Positions 22,721-31,766 are shown, counted from the first letter of the stretch. The stretch: DNA of 42,398 bases from Acidobacteriaceae bacterium (GCA_025357215.1 JANXPR010000412.1:1-42398), one strand, 5' to 3'. The notes: generated by a model from the letters alone, not told the origin. Made by a program: numbers and translations.

Positions 22721-23254
22721 ATGAATATGCGGAAAATATTTACGCTGGCCATTGCGCTGAGCGTTCTCACGCTTTCGGCCTTCGCCCAGCAGGATAAGAG
22801 CAAGCGGCCCAGCCCTCCGGGAACGGCGGAAGTCACCCTGAAAGGCAAGGCCATCAAGATTGATTACAGCCGTCCGTTCCTGAAAGGCAGAAAACTTGGG
22901 ACCGAGCTGGCGCCCTACGGACAAGTTTGGCGCACTGGCGCGAACGAAGCCACCACTCTTACCACGGCTGTGAACCTGAACATTGGCGGAGCCAAAATCC
23001 CCGCCGGCACTTACACCTTGTGGACGCTGCCTTCCGCCACCGGATGGAAGCTGATCATCAACAAGCAGACCGGTCAGTGGGGCACCAATTATGACGACAA
23101 GCAGGACCTGGTCCGCGTGGACATGAAAACGTCAGCGCTGGCCCAGGCGGTTGAGCAGTTCACCATTTCCTTCGACAAAAAAGGTGACGATTCCGCCAGC
23201 TTGGTGCTCGACTGGGAAAGCACTCGCGTGACCGTGGCCGTGAAAGCCGAATAA
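22721..23254 (+). CDS. DUF2911 exported protein
   Basis: A 177-residue protein with a signal peptide (IFTLAIALSVLTLSAFA-Q) and the DUF2911 domain: VTLKGKAIKIDYSRPFLKGR, YGQVWRTGANEATTLTT, IPAGTYTLWTLP and WGTNYDD. Members are widespread in Bacteroidetes and Acidobacteria, are predicted periplasmic, and lack an established function. ATG 22721 or 22727 both give a sound signal peptide; an upstream open frame back to 22631 adds a second hydrophobic stretch and overlaps poorly conserved sequence. AAGGA is about 18 bases upstream, so the ribosome site is weak. A terminator follows at 23277. Confidence 0.9.
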   Translation: MNMRKIFTLAIALSVLTLSAFAQQDKSKRPSPPGTAEVTLKGKAIKIDYSRPFLKGRKLGTELAPYGQVWRTGANEATTLTTAVNLNIGGAKIPAGTYTLWTLPSATGWKLIINKQTGQWGTNYDDKQDLVRVDMKTSALAQAVEQFTISFDKKGDDSASLVLDWESTRVTVAVKAE

Positions 23255-23276
23255 CAGCAGGGAAGTTTCATCGGAA

Positions 23277-23303
23277 GGCGCAGCTTTGGCTGCGTCTTTT
23301 GTT
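23277..23303 (+). terminator. Rho-independent terminator
   Basis: GGCGCAGC-ttt-GGCTGCGTC followed by TTTTGTTT, 22 bp after the DUF2911 stop. Confidence 0.75.
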
Positions 23304-23437
23304 TATGCGTGTAAATTCTGGTGTGCGCGAACGATGTGTGCCAACGATTGATGCGAGAGAAAAGGCTGGTCACGCACAAACGCACGACTGCACATGCTTC
23401 AAGATTTATGACTTGATGAAGATGGGGTGGAAACGAA

Positions 23438-23968
23438 CTAGTTGCCGCAGGTCCCGTCAGCGCCAATTGCGAACCGTCCGCCACCTGTGCCCGAGGACGA
23501 CTTCAAGATAAAGCCGCTCTGATCGGTGGAGAAAGTGCAGCGCCCAGATGCCGTCGATGATTCCGGAGTTCCCGTCAAGGAATAGCCGCGAACCGGCGTG
23601 CTGCCGTCGCCCAGCAACTCAAAGATGTATCCGCTCTTTACTCCGCTGAGCAGCGCATCGTCCATGATGATGCAGGAATTGTGCGCCGTGACGGCGGTAC
23701 AGTCTGTGCCGTTCGGACCCAGTTCCGCCAGGCTCGGCGCAAACCCTTCGTCCGGATACTCGGTGCTGTACAAAGTTTCCGCCATTTGCACGGTGCGCAT
23801 CGAAGCCACAGCAGCGGCTTCATTGGCTTTCATGCGGGAGTTCACCAAGCTGGGGATGGCGATCGCGGCAATGACCAGAATCACCATAACTACCACCAGC
23901 ACCTCAACCAGGGAAAACCCTCGGCGGGTGCTGACGCTTGGGGAGAGCGTTATTTTTGTACTTACCAT
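23438..23968 (-). CDS. Type IV pilin-like prepilin
   Basis: A 176-residue protein with a prepilin leader: R-R-G17 cleavage followed by F18SLVEVLVVVMVILVIAAIAIP, including Glu22 at position +5, the hallmark of type IV pilins and type II secretion pseudopilins processed by PilD. The body has four Cys in two likely pairs (C near 89 and 98; C near 145 and 174), as in minor and major pilins. It is an assembly subunit, probably PilA- or GspG-like; no other pilus gene is adjacent. The ATG at 23968 has no clear ribosome site. A promoter reading toward it lies at 24084-24112. Confidence 0.9.
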   Translation of the reverse strand: MVSTKITLSPSVSTRRGFSLVEVLVVVMVILVIAAIAIPSLVNSRMKANEAAAVASMRTVQMAETLYSTEYPDEGFAPSLAELGPNGTDCTAVTAHNSCIIMDDALLSGVKSGYIFELLGDGSTPVRGYSLTGTPESSTASGRCTFSTDQSGFILKSSSGTGGGRFAIGADGTCGN

Positions 23969-24083
23969 AGGGATTACAACCTAAGTAACTACTGAGAGAG
24001 TACCAGCATACCCTAAAAGTAGATTACCGTACTCACATTAATTTCTCTTATCTTGGCCCAGAAACCGTACCTAGACCCCACTC

Positions 24084-24112
24084 ATTATCTAACCTATATA
24101 ATTTTCAAGCAA
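24084..24112 (-). promoter_or_regulatory. Promoter for the pilin gene
   Basis: On the minus strand TTGCTT (24107-24112), 17-bp spacer, GATAAT (24084-24089), giving a leader of roughly 105 bases before the pilin ATG. The surrounding 24000-24300 stretch is AT-rich and holds no gene that I can see. Confidence 0.55.
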
Positions 24113-24310
24113 TTAGGGTCTTTACCTTGGAACTCTCCTGGCCAATACCAATCCGACGGGAACCCCGCAATTTGGTTGTAGCAAGAAAGCGGCCAAATCA
24201 CCCGGAACTCACCCGAGTCTGCCTGTGTTTTCATGCAGATTTTTGTACTTGATCCCGGTCTCGAACATCAGCCAATCGCCCCCCAATCACCCCGCCGTCC
24301 CCGCTTCCTG

Positions 24311-24340
24311 TTGACAATCAACATCAAGCAGCCTAGGCTG
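24311..24340 (+). promoter_or_regulatory. Promoter with overlapping palindrome upstream of padR-like gene
   Basis: TTGACA (24311-24316), 17-bp spacer, TAGGCT (24334-24339). A perfect 12-bp palindrome CAGCCTAGGCTG (24329-24340) covers the -10, so a repressor, perhaps the PadR protein itself, could block it. The known PadR box (ATGT-N8-ACAT) is not seen. Confidence 0.5.
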
Positions 24341-24375
24341 GCCATGGGCAATGCCGCCCCGGGAGTGCACCGGTT

Positions 24376-24720
24376 TTGACTGATTCCAAAGCAGACGTTC
24401 TGCAAGGTACGCTCGACTTGATGGTGCTTAAGACCCTTGAAGCCTTGGGACCTCTGCATGGTTATGGCTTGGCGCGGCGCATTGAGCAGGTTTCAGAGAA
24501 CCTGCTGCATTTGAATCAGGGTACGCTTTATCCCGCGCTGCTGCGCTTGCAGCAAAAAGGCTGGATCGCTTCGGCCTGGGGCGTATCGGAAAACAACCGC
24601 AAGGCCCGCTTCTATACGCTTACCGCTACCGGCAAGAAACAGCTCGTTGTGGAAGCCCGCAACTGGGAACGCATCTCCCGCGTGATGGGGCGACTGCTGA
24701 ACGGTTTGCAGGAAGCCTGA
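24376..24720 (+). CDS. PadR-family transcriptional regulator
   Basis: A 114-residue winged-helix repressor: VLQGTLDLMVLKTLEALGPLHGYGLARRI is the canonical opening, followed by LNQGTLYPALLRLQQKGWIAS (recognition helix) and the wing with RKARFYTLTATGK. The C-terminal helix is short, as in the Vibrio-type/acidobacterial group, and should form the dimer interface. TTG start at 24376; GGGAG lies about 11 bases upstream. In acidobacteria such regulators usually precede MacB-type ABC permease genes, but none is present here. The next gene encodes a small exported hypothetical protein. Confidence 0.92.
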   Translation: MTDSKADVLQGTLDLMVLKTLEALGPLHGYGLARRIEQVSENLLHLNQGTLYPALLRLQQKGWIASAWGVSENNRKARFYTLTATGKKQLVVEARNWERISRVMGRLLNGLQEA

Positions 24721-24765
24721 TCAAATCGACCGTGCTGCATGAAGCACATTACAATATGACTTTTA

Positions 24766-24834
24766 ATGAATAACTGGCAGCTCAAGGGACTATTGGGTCT
24801 CGATACAATGTTCGGTTCGCAACGCGACGGATGA
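24766..24834 (+). CDS. Possible 22-residue leader peptide
   Basis: ATG 24766 encodes 22 residues (MNNWQLKGLLGLDTMFGSQR...) and its TGA overlaps the ATG of the next gene (ATGA at 24831-24834). The overlap suggests coupling of translation, which would explain why the following gene has no ribosome site of its own. There is no ribosome site before 24766 either, so this is tentative. Confidence 0.3.
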   Translation: MNNWQLKGLLGLDTMFGSQRDG

Positions 24835-25286
24835 CATCAGCAAGAAACGGGAAGAAAAAGGCTGTGCTGGCACAAGCTAAACAATGGAAGTTTCTCCTGG
24901 GTTGCGTTCTTTTTCTGTCTGCAGCCTTTGATCTCTCTTGGGCTCAAGTGCCGCTCAGCGGATCAATGGAAATGGTTTGCATCCCCCCGGTGTTTCTCGA
25001 CCTGCATCTGAAGCGCATCTCAAATGGTGAGAGCCTCGTGGTGCACATGTGGACAGCGCCGATGAAGGAGTCCTTGGCAAAAAACACCCCACATGAGGCA
25101 AGAGGTCAATGGTGCTCTGCCGAAAACCATTGTGAAACAGTGGAAACAAGCATAACGTTCAAGAAATTCAATTTAGAAAAGCAAGCAACCGGGAACTACG
25201 TCGTAGCATTTGCCGATGGCCACGAACAGAAGGGGACGCTTAGCGTCGTCAGAAAGCCGTACAAGAAACCATTTCTCTGTATGTAG
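24831..25286 (+). CDS. Exported hypothetical protein
   Basis: A 151-residue protein. A basic N-terminus and hydrophobic segment (FLLGCVLFLSAAFDLSWA-Q) form a signal peptide. The mature part has five Cys (in MVCIPP, QWCSAENHC and the C-terminal FLCM, plus the signal region), which may form disulfides, and beta-like strands such as FKKFNLEKQATGNYVVAFADG near the end, resembling an Ig-like or carboxypeptidase-regulatory-like strand pattern. No family is recognised. It lies 110 bp after the PadR gene on the same strand and could be a PadR target. Codon use is less GC-biased than that of neighbours. Confidence 0.6.
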   Translation: MTSARNGKKKAVLAQAKQWKFLLGCVLFLSAAFDLSWAQVPLSGSMEMVCIPPVFLDLHLKRISNGESLVVHMWTAPMKESLAKNTPHEARGQWCSAENHCETVETSITFKKFNLEKQATGNYVVAFADGHEQKGTLSVVRKPYKKPFLCM

Positions 25287-25381
25287 CTTGTTGGTGTCCG
25301 AGTGTTTGGGAAAAGGCTGCTTAACCTGCAACCGTCCATGCAGTTTTGTGGATCTCAATTTCCGTTTTTGACAATGAAGTC

Positions 25382-27979
25382 TTAAGCGGCGGAACGATCG
25401 TCGCCCGTCGCTGGTTTCTCCTCCGGCGCGTGATCGCTCAAAATCACTTCTTCTTGCGGCAGTGGCTGGTTCAACGGCGCGGCTTCCTCTTGGGGGAACG
25501 GCAGGAACATGCAAAAGCATGTGCCATGGTTGCCGCCGTCGCGGGTGCTGCGCACGCGAATTGTCCCTCGATGTTTCTGTATGATGCCGGTGCTTACCCA
25601 AAGTCCCAGGCCGGTGCCTTTGGCTTCTTTGGTGCTGAAAAATGGTTCGAAGATCTTGGAAAGATTTTCCTGTGGAATGCCCGGACCGTTGTCCGCCACG
25701 GTGATCCTTATACCCAGGCGCCGCTGGCTGTCGCGCGACTCGCGTACGCGTATGGAAAGTCTTCCGGATTCCGGCAAAGCTTCCAGCGCGTTGAGCACCA
25801 GGTTGGAGAACACTTGTCGGAGTTCTCCCGGAAATGCCGTCAGTTGCCCAACGTCTCTATAGGCGGTCTCTGCCGCAATCTTGTTTTTCTCGATCCTGCT
25901 GCCGTACGCGGAGAGCACTTCTTGCACCAGCTGCGGTACATAAATCGGCACCGGCGTGGAAGGTTCACGATAAAAGCCCAGGGTCTGTTTGGTAATGTGG
26001 ACCACGCGCGCCAGCTCCGCTTCCGCCGTCCGTACATACTCCAGCGAACTCTGCGGCATGCCCGGACTTACCCGCAATATGTACAGCGCGTTGGTTACCG
26101 CCGCCAGCGGATTGTTGATTTCATGCGCAATGCTCGCGGCCAGGCGGCCCGTGGCGGCAAGTTTTTCTGAACGCCGCAAGGCTTCTTCCGCCAGTTTGCG
26201 CGACGTAATGTCCATGGCCACGCCCAGCATCCGGACCGGCGTCGTGCCGATCATCATCGTGCGTCCGCGTGTCTCCAGCCACTGCACGGTCTTGTCGGCA
26301 AACACCACGCGGTATTGCACTTCATATTCGCCGTTGCGGGAAAGCGCGTCCGTAATCAGCCCGTGTACCTGCTGGCGGTCCTCTGGATGTATGCATTCCA
26401 TCCAGCTCTCGTATTGGCCGTCAAATTTTCCCGGCTCCACGCCATGCAGGCGGGAGATTTTGTCCGTCCACGCCAGCGTTTCCGTGTGCAGGTCCCATTC
26501 CCAGATGCCAATGCCCACGTATTGCTGCGCTAGTTCCATGTTTTCTTTGCTGCGTTCCAGCGCTTCCTGTGTGCGTTTGATTTCCGCAATCTGTTCCTGG
26601 GCTTCACGGTAGAGCCGCACGTTGTCCGTGGCCACGGACGCCATGTGCGCCAGCTGGACCAGAATGGCTTCGTCATCTTCCGTGAACTCGCCGTTCAGTT
26701 TGCCGAACAGCTGGATCAAGCCCAGGTTTCTTCCATCGCGCGTGACCAGGGGCGCGGCCATCCATCCTTGCCGCGTGGATTGTTCATTCTTCATCATCGC
26801 GCGCCACGGACGCGTGCCGGCTCCACTGGAATCCAGCCGCACCGGCTTGTTCAAATTGCAGGCCAGAATGAAATTTTCAGAACTCTCCAGCGGAAACGAA
26901 AACGCCGGTTCGCCTTCCGCGACAGAAACACACGTCAGGCTGCGGCTCCAGGCTCCTTTGGCCAGCAGCGTGGTAAACGATTGCCGTGCGCCAATGATGC
27001 TGCGCGCCTGGTCGGTGATCGCTTGCAGCACCGAATCCAAAGTCAGCGCGGCGTTGATTTGTACGGACGCTTCCGCCAGCGACCGCAATACGGCCGTGCG
27101 GTGTTGTTCGGCGGCCAGCGTGTCCAGTGAGTCGCGATAGAGCCGCGCGTTGTCCAGCGCATTTGCCGCCTGGCGCGCGTAGAGTTCCACCAGCCGGGAT
27201 TGCCGGTCGCTGGGGCTGTGCGGCTGGCGGAAGAATGTCACTACCACGCCCAGCGGCTCGCTGCGCGCATTCATGATCGGCATGCTGAACACGGCGCGAA
27301 AATTAATTTCTTTCGCCGCGTCCATGAAAGGGAAGTACGTCCCCGGAGCCAACAGGTCTTCAATTGAAACCCGCTCTTCCAGGGAAAAGAACGACGCCGG
27401 AAACTCTCCGAAAACCTTGATCTGCTCCGGCGTGAACCCGGCGTAAGTTTCCACGCGCAGCGCTTTGCTGGTACGTTCCGGCAACACCAGCAGCAATGCC
27501 AGGTCAGTTTTTTGCAGCGTCGCCACGGACGTAAGTACGTCATTGAGCAACCGTTGGAGTTCCAGACTGCTGGAAAGCCGTACGCTCAAATCGTGAAAGC
27601 GCCGCAGGTCCGTGCGTTGTGATTCCAGTTCGTCGCGCAGACGCGCCAGGTCCGTGCTCAACCGTCCGGCCAGCATTTCCGCCGCCGACCATTTTTCTCT
27701 CGCGTAACCTACCAGCAGCGCGACTACAACCAGCAGCAACGTCCACAGTTTTAAATCTCTGGGTTGGGCCGCGGGCAGGTAGAGCGTGGCAAAGATGTTC
27801 ATGGCGGCGGCGTTGAGCACAACCGCGGCCAGCGCCATGCGTATGCCGCCTATCGCCGCGGAAAGCACCGCGGCTGCGGTAAAGAATGTGCCGAGTCCAG
27901 GATGGAAGAACGAGTGTATGTAGCTGGTGAAAATCCAGGCGGCAACAGGCAGAAGAATAGTGATGACCCAAGAGACCAC
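25382..27979 (-). CDS. Hybrid-free sensor histidine kinase (GAF-GAF-PAS)
   Basis: An 865-residue membrane sensor kinase. Residues 1-92 hold three to four hydrophobic helices similar to the DUF4118/KdpD-type membrane module. A coiled segment follows, then two GAF domains (about 125-285 and 300-460), a PAS domain (about 480-595) with IWEWDLHTETLAWTD and HPEDRQQV, and HisKA with the phospho-acceptor His619 in SIAHEINNPLAA. The HATPase_c domain carries FSNLVLNALEA (N box), DNGPGIP (G1), FEPFFSTK (F) and GTGLGL (G2). No response-regulator gene is adjacent. The start GTG at 27979 lacks a ribosome site; the frame is open upstream without a standard start, and AGGAG near 28025 precedes a non-standard ATA. 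Confidence 0.92.
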   Translation of the reverse strand: MVSWVITILLPVAAWIFTSYIHSFFHPGLGTFFTAAAVLSAAIGGIRMALAAVVLNAAAMNIFATLYLPAAQPRDLKLWTLLLVVVALLVGYAREKWSAAEMLAGRLSTDLARLRDELESQRTDLRRFHDLSVRLSSSLELQRLLNDVLTSVATLQKTDLALLLVLPERTSKALRVETYAGFTPEQIKVFGEFPASFFSLEERVSIEDLLAPGTYFPFMDAAKEINFRAVFSMPIMNARSEPLGVVVTFFRQPHSPSDRQSRLVELYARQAANALDNARLYRDSLDTLAAEQHRTAVLRSLAEASVQINAALTLDSVLQAITDQARSIIGARQSFTTLLAKGAWSRSLTCVSVAEGEPAFSFPLESSENFILACNLNKPVRLDSSGAGTRPWRAMMKNEQSTRQGWMAAPLVTRDGRNLGLIQLFGKLNGEFTEDDEAILVQLAHMASVATDNVRLYREAQEQIAEIKRTQEALERSKENMELAQQYVGIGIWEWDLHTETLAWTDKISRLHGVEPGKFDGQYESWMECIHPEDRQQVHGLITDALSRNGEYEVQYRVVFADKTVQWLETRGRTMMIGTTPVRMLGVAMDITSRKLAEEALRRSEKLAATGRLAASIAHEINNPLAAVTNALYILRVSPGMPQSSLEYVRTAEAELARVVHITKQTLGFYREPSTPVPIYVPQLVQEVLSAYGSRIEKNKIAAETAYRDVGQLTAFPGELRQVFSNLVLNALEALPESGRLSIRVRESRDSQRRLGIRITVADNGPGIPQENLSKIFEPFFSTKEAKGTGLGLWVSTGIIQKHRGTIRVRSTRDGGNHGTCFCMFLPFPQEEAAPLNQPLPQEEVILSDHAPEEKPATGDDRSAA

Positions 27980-28206
27980 ACGAAAGCGAGGCGTGGGGGA
28001 AGGAGGTATCGCGTTTCTCCTGTTGCAAACCTTATTAAGACGCTTGTTGGATTAAGACCTTGTGAGCATAGCACGCAGAATTGCTCGCGGAGGCAGTCAG
28101 TTGGTCTAGTTCGTAAGGACGGGGCAGTGTACTGTCCGGATTTCAGATAAGCTTGTCCGATCTCGAAAAAGCCGATCTGCGGTTCGCCCGACCTAATTTT
28201 CCAAAA

Positions 28207-28290
28207 CTGTCATCTTGAGCGAGTCCGAGGAAGCAAAGCGACTGAGGGCGAGTCGAAAGATCCCGACGTCGTGTCCTTTGCCATGTAGTT
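28207..28290 (+). repeat. GTCATCTTGAGCGAG-type intergenic repeat
   Basis: Begins TGTCATCTTGAGCGAGTCCG, then GACTGAGGGCGAGTCGAAAGATC, related to the element at 8905-9097. It occupies part of the 411-bp gap between the kinase and mutM (27980-28390), where I see no gene. The family is common between acidobacterial genes. Confidence 0.6.
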
Positions 28291-28390
28291 TCAAGGCGTT
28301 TCACCGAAGAACAGCGGACCACAAGTGCTCATATTTCCCAGCTTTTGGTTTTTTTGTTCCGGTCAGAGCGAGGAATCCGGCCCCTGCGCG

Positions 28391-29233
28391 CTACCTTTGG
28401 CAATTCGGGCAATAGTGCGTGCCGCGTCCGCCGACCACGATTTTCTTAATCGGCGTCTTGCACTTGAGGCATGGTTTGCCTTCGCGACCGTACGCGCGAT
28501 GCTTGATCTGGAAATAGCCCTTTTCGCCGTCGGCGTCAACGTAGTCAGAAACGGACGACCCGCCGGCGGCGATAGCTTCCTTGAGTACCTGCTGCAAAGC
28601 TGCATGCAGCTTCTTGAGTTCGGCCGTGGTAAGAGTATTCGCCCGGCGGCGCGGACGGATTCCGGCCCGGATCAGGCTTTCGTCGGCATAGATATTTCCC
28701 ACGCCATGTAGAAACTTCTGGTTCAGCAATGCCGCCTTGATGAATGCGGAACTCTTGTGGAAGAGCCGCGCGAATTCTTCCTGGGTAATGGTCGTCGGCT
28801 CAGAGCCAGGACCGCTAAACCCTGTCTGCCGGACTTCCAACCGTCCAAAGCGGCGCGGATCGACAAATCGCAACTCCCTGCCGGAAGCCAGCTTGGCGAT
28901 CAGATGAGTATGTTTCGCGGTTTCGGTTTCCGCCGTCGCCACCAGCATGCGTCCGGTCATCCCCAGGTGGACGATGAATTGGGAGTTCTTGTGGCTCTCG
29001 GGTCTCCCGGAAGCCGCACCGCGATCATTGCTCGGGTGCAGATGAAAAACAATATGCTTGCCCACGCGGTGAACGCGCTCAATGGCCGCGCCTTCCAGCG
29101 TGCGGACAATCTCCGCCGGCTTGGACTTCAGCGGCTCTTTCTTGTTGCCGACCCACACGGAATCGATGCGGTCTCCGGCAACGCGCTTGTGCAGTCCGTT
29201 GGCAATGGTTTCGACCTCAGGTAACTCTGGCAT
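28391..29233 (-). CDS. mutM: Formamidopyrimidine-DNA glycosylase
   Basis: A 280-residue base-excision-repair enzyme that removes 8-oxoguanine and formamidopyrimidines and cleaves the abasic site. The N-terminal PELPEVE gives the catalytic Pro2 and Glu3; Lys is present in RVGKHIVFHL; the H2TH region LHGVGNIYADE is intact; and the C-terminal zinc finger has Cys255, Cys258, Cys275 and Cys278 in CLKCKTP...GRGTHYCPNCQR. The internal segment RGAASGRPESHKNS (about 71-84) is a small insertion. Length is normal. The ATG at 29233 has only a weak purine-rich upstream sequence. It is divergent from the AI-2E-family gene with a 92-bp gap. Confidence 0.96.
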   Translation of the reverse strand: MPELPEVETIANGLHKRVAGDRIDSVWVGNKKEPLKSKPAEIVRTLEGAAIERVHRVGKHIVFHLHPSNDRGAASGRPESHKNSQFIVHLGMTGRMLVATAETETAKHTHLIAKLASGRELRFVDPRRFGRLEVRQTGFSGPGSEPTTITQEEFARLFHKSSAFIKAALLNQKFLHGVGNIYADESLIRAGIRPRRRANTLTTAELKKLHAALQQVLKEAIAAGGSSVSDYVDADGEKGYFQIKHRAYGREGKPCLKCKTPIKKIVVGGRGTHYCPNCQR

Positions 29234-29325
29234 GTTTTTTCGTAAGCGTCCTGATCAATTATCGCAGGAACAATCCTCTGTTCTGAAAACGGCGGCTCAA
29301 TTAAGCTGATGCTTGGATTGTTTGG

Positions 29326-30417
29326 TTGGAATCAAGTCCGGCTTTCAAGGTGGCGCTTCTGAACCCTTTTGACAAACGTACCGCCAAGGTCCTGTTCACG
29401 GCGCTGGTATTTGCCGTGGGACTTCTCTTCTTTTATGCCGCGTGGCGCGCGCTGCTGGCTTTTGTTTTTGCCATCTTTTTCGCCTACCTGCTGGAAGCTC
29501 CGGTGGCTCGTGTCCAAAAACTGCTCCGTGGCTCGCGCGGTGGGGCCATCACCATTGTCTACCTGATCTTCATCGGACTCCTGGTGGTGGTGTTCGCCAT
29601 GGCTGGCCCCCCGGTCGCCCGGGAAGCTCAGTTGCTTCGGCAGACCGCTCCAGAAATGGCCAAGAACATTAGCCCGGAGAAAATCGTCCAGCAGTTTGGT
29701 GCACAGCGCGGCTGGAGTGAAGAAACCATGAAGACGCTGATGGGCTTTTTTACCGACCACAAGTCGGAAATCATCAGCGCCGCGCAAAAGCTGGTGGTCA
29801 GCGCGGCCACCACCATCCAGGACATGTGGTGGTTGCTCCTGGTCCCAATTCTGGCGATTTTCTTTTTGCTCGATGGCGACAAGTTCGGTCAGATGATCGT
29901 GCGCGCCGTGGAAGACACGCGCAATCGCGCCATCGTGGCTTCCACCGTGGACGCCATCAATTCCATGCTGGGCGCGTTCATCCGCTCGCAAATCACGCTG
30001 GCGGCGCTGGCCGTGGTGGTGATTACGCTGGTCCTCTGGATCATGAAAGTGCCGTACGCGCTGGCCCTGGGCCCGGCGGCCGGCGCGCTGGAGTTTATCC
30101 CCGTGGTGGGTCCGATCATCGGAATCGTGGTGCTGATGGCCGTGGGCTTCATGGCCGGCTACGGACACCTTTTTGGGCTACTCATGTTCCTGGTGGCATG
30201 GCGCGGCATACAGGATTACATCACTTCGCCGCGCATCATGGGCAGCACCTTGGAGTTACATCCGCTGGCCGTGTTGTTCGGAATATTTGCCGGTGGCGAA
30301 GTGGCGGGCGTAATCGGCGTATTTCTTTCCATTCCGGTCATGGCCACGTTGCGAATCTTCTGGCACACATGGCAGAAGCAGAAGAAGATGTTGGTAGGCG
30401 AACAACACGCCTCGTAA
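29326..30417 (+). CDS. AI-2E-family transporter (PerM/TqsA-like)
   Basis: A 363-residue inner-membrane protein with about eight hydrophobic helices. The pattern fits the family: two N-terminal helices (AKVLFTALVFAVGLLFFYAAWRALLAFV), an amphipathic cytosolic segment (about 90-150), and a C-terminal block with LEFIPVVGPIIG and RIMGSTLELHPLAVLFGIFAGG. Members include TqsA (autoinducer-2 export) and Na+/H+-type transporters, so the substrate cannot be assigned. The TTG at 29326 is chosen; GTG 29350 is also possible and neither has a strong ribosome site. A strong terminator follows at 30450. Confidence 0.88.
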   Translation: MESSPAFKVALLNPFDKRTAKVLFTALVFAVGLLFFYAAWRALLAFVFAIFFAYLLEAPVARVQKLLRGSRGGAITIVYLIFIGLLVVVFAMAGPPVAREAQLLRQTAPEMAKNISPEKIVQQFGAQRGWSEETMKTLMGFFTDHKSEIISAAQKLVVSAATTIQDMWWLLLVPILAIFFLLDGDKFGQMIVRAVEDTRNRAIVASTVDAINSMLGAFIRSQITLAALAVVVITLVLWIMKVPYALALGPAAGALEFIPVVGPIIGIVVLMAVGFMAGYGHLFGLLMFLVAWRGIQDYITSPRIMGSTLELHPLAVLFGIFAGGEVAGVIGVFLSIPVMATLRIFWHTWQKQKKMLVGEQHAS

Positions 30418-30449
30418 GTTCGCCTGATTCGAAAAACGATTTCAACGTA

Positions 30450-30479
30450 GAGACGTGGCACTGCCACGTCTCATTTTTT
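30450..30479. terminator. Strong hairpin terminator
   Basis: GAGACGTGGCA-c-TGCCACGTCTC: perfect 11-bp arms, followed by ATTTTTTAT. It lies between the convergent transporter and DUF1501 genes. The arm sequence is also of a type found as a dispersed repeat in acidobacteria. Confidence 0.85.
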
Positions 30480-30483
30480 ATCT

Positions 30484-30508
30484 CTTCATCCGTGTGAATC
30501 CGCGGTAA
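30484..30508. repeat. ATCCGCG-family repeat fragment
   Basis: CTTCATCCGTGTGAATCCGC followed by GGTAA, similar to the right arm at 3935-3964 (TTTCATCCGCGAAAATCCGCGG). It lies between the terminator and the DUF1501 stop. Confidence 0.45.
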
Positions 30509-30517
30509 GTTTTGCTC

Positions 30518-31762
30518 TTATCCCAGAAACTTCAAGAAGTCTTTCGGACTACTCTTCTCAAATCCTGGAAAAACTTTCTGCAGATTGTCCGTTCCTAAAT
30601 GGCGCGTGAGTGATTCGCTCAAGACTTGTCGGAAGTCAGTAGTCACGGCCAGGTCGCGGCCTTCGTAAAGCTGACCGGCTTGTAGTCCGGGCCAGCGGCC
30701 GTAAATCTTTCCACCCTTCACCGGTCCGCCAAGCACAAACATGACGTTGGCATGACCGTGGTCGGTGCCGCGGTTGCCGTTTTCGCGCGCGGTGCGTCCA
30801 AACTCTGACATGGTCACGATCACCGTGTCTTCGGCGAGATCACCCAGATCAGTCCAAAAGGCGGCAATGGATTGCGAGAACTCCCGTGTCAGGTTGGCGA
30901 TCTGGCCTTGCACGCTGCCTTCGTTCACGTGGTGGTCCCATCCGCCAATGTCGGCAAAGGCCACTTCCACACCTAGGTTGGCTTTGACGAGTTGCGCGAC
31001 TTGGCGAAGGCTGTCACCGAAGCGTCCGCGCGGATAGTCGGCGCCGGCGGCGGGCGTGTATTTTTCCGGATCGGCCGACTTCAACATTTTTACGGCTTCA
31101 AACGTTTCGTTGCCCGTACCGTGCAGGACCGAATCCACGGACTGTTCGTACATGGCTTCAAAAGTATTGCTGGCAGCGTTGCCTGCCGGCCCGCGTCCGC
31201 CGACAGCGAAGCTGCGAATATCTGACATGGCCACCGCCGGAACTGATCCAGCCAGCGTGCGCGGCACGGCTCCGCCCATGGCCACGGCGCGGAACGGCGA
31301 TGCCTGCGGTTCTTTCAGCCCGCCCAGCGCGCGATTGAGCCAGCCGTCCTCGGTGGACTTGACACCGGGCGTGCCGGATTCCATATAGTCCTGTGCGTCA
31401 AAGTGCGAACGTGTGTTGTCCGGCGATCCGGCAGCGTGGACGATCGCCAGATGTTTCTGGTCCCACAGCGGCTTGAACGCGGACATCGATGGATGCAGCC
31501 CGAAGAAGCCATCAAGATCGAGCACGCTCTGGCGCGGGATCGCGATGTTAGGACGCATGGCGTAATACGCCTGCTCGCCGTGCGGGACAACAATGTTCAG
31601 CCCGTCCGCGGCGCCGCGCTGGAAAAGGACAATGAGACGCTTCTTGCCCGGAGCGGCAGTTTCTGCGGCGTAAATGGCGCGCGTAAGAAACGCGGGAACA
31701 ATGCTGGTGCCGACGATGGCAATTGCGCCGTTCTTCAGGAAAACTCTGCGAGTAATGGACAT
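30518..31762 (-). CDS. DUF1501 protein with Tat signal
   Basis: A 414-residue exported protein. The N-terminus has the twin-arginine motif TRRVFLKNG followed by a hydrophobic stretch, so it should be exported folded. The DUF1501 domain belongs to the alkaline phosphatase/sulfatase superfamily; visible motifs include LFQRGAADGLNIVVPHGEQAYY, GWDHHVNEG, and TMSEFGRTARENGNRGTDHGHA. In Planctomycetes and Acidobacteria such genes are paired with DUF1800 or DUF1549/1553 genes. Here the start lies 4 bp after the DUF1800 stop, with AAAGGT upstream, so the two are surely co-transcribed. Enzymatic activity is not established for the family. Confidence 0.93.
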   Translation of the reverse strand: MSITRRVFLKNGAIAIVGTSIVPAFLTRAIYAAETAAPGKKRLIVLFQRGAADGLNIVVPHGEQAYYAMRPNIAIPRQSVLDLDGFFGLHPSMSAFKPLWDQKHLAIVHAAGSPDNTRSHFDAQDYMESGTPGVKSTEDGWLNRALGGLKEPQASPFRAVAMGGAVPRTLAGSVPAVAMSDIRSFAVGGRGPAGNAASNTFEAMYEQSVDSVLHGTGNETFEAVKMLKSADPEKYTPAAGADYPRGRFGDSLRQVAQLVKANLGVEVAFADIGGWDHHVNEGSVQGQIANLTREFSQSIAAFWTDLGDLAEDTVIVTMSEFGRTARENGNRGTDHGHANVMFVLGGPVKGGKIYGRWPGLQAGQLYEGRDLAVTTDFRQVLSESLTRHLGTDNLQKVFPGFEKSSPKDFLKFLG

Positions 31763-31766
31763 GGCG

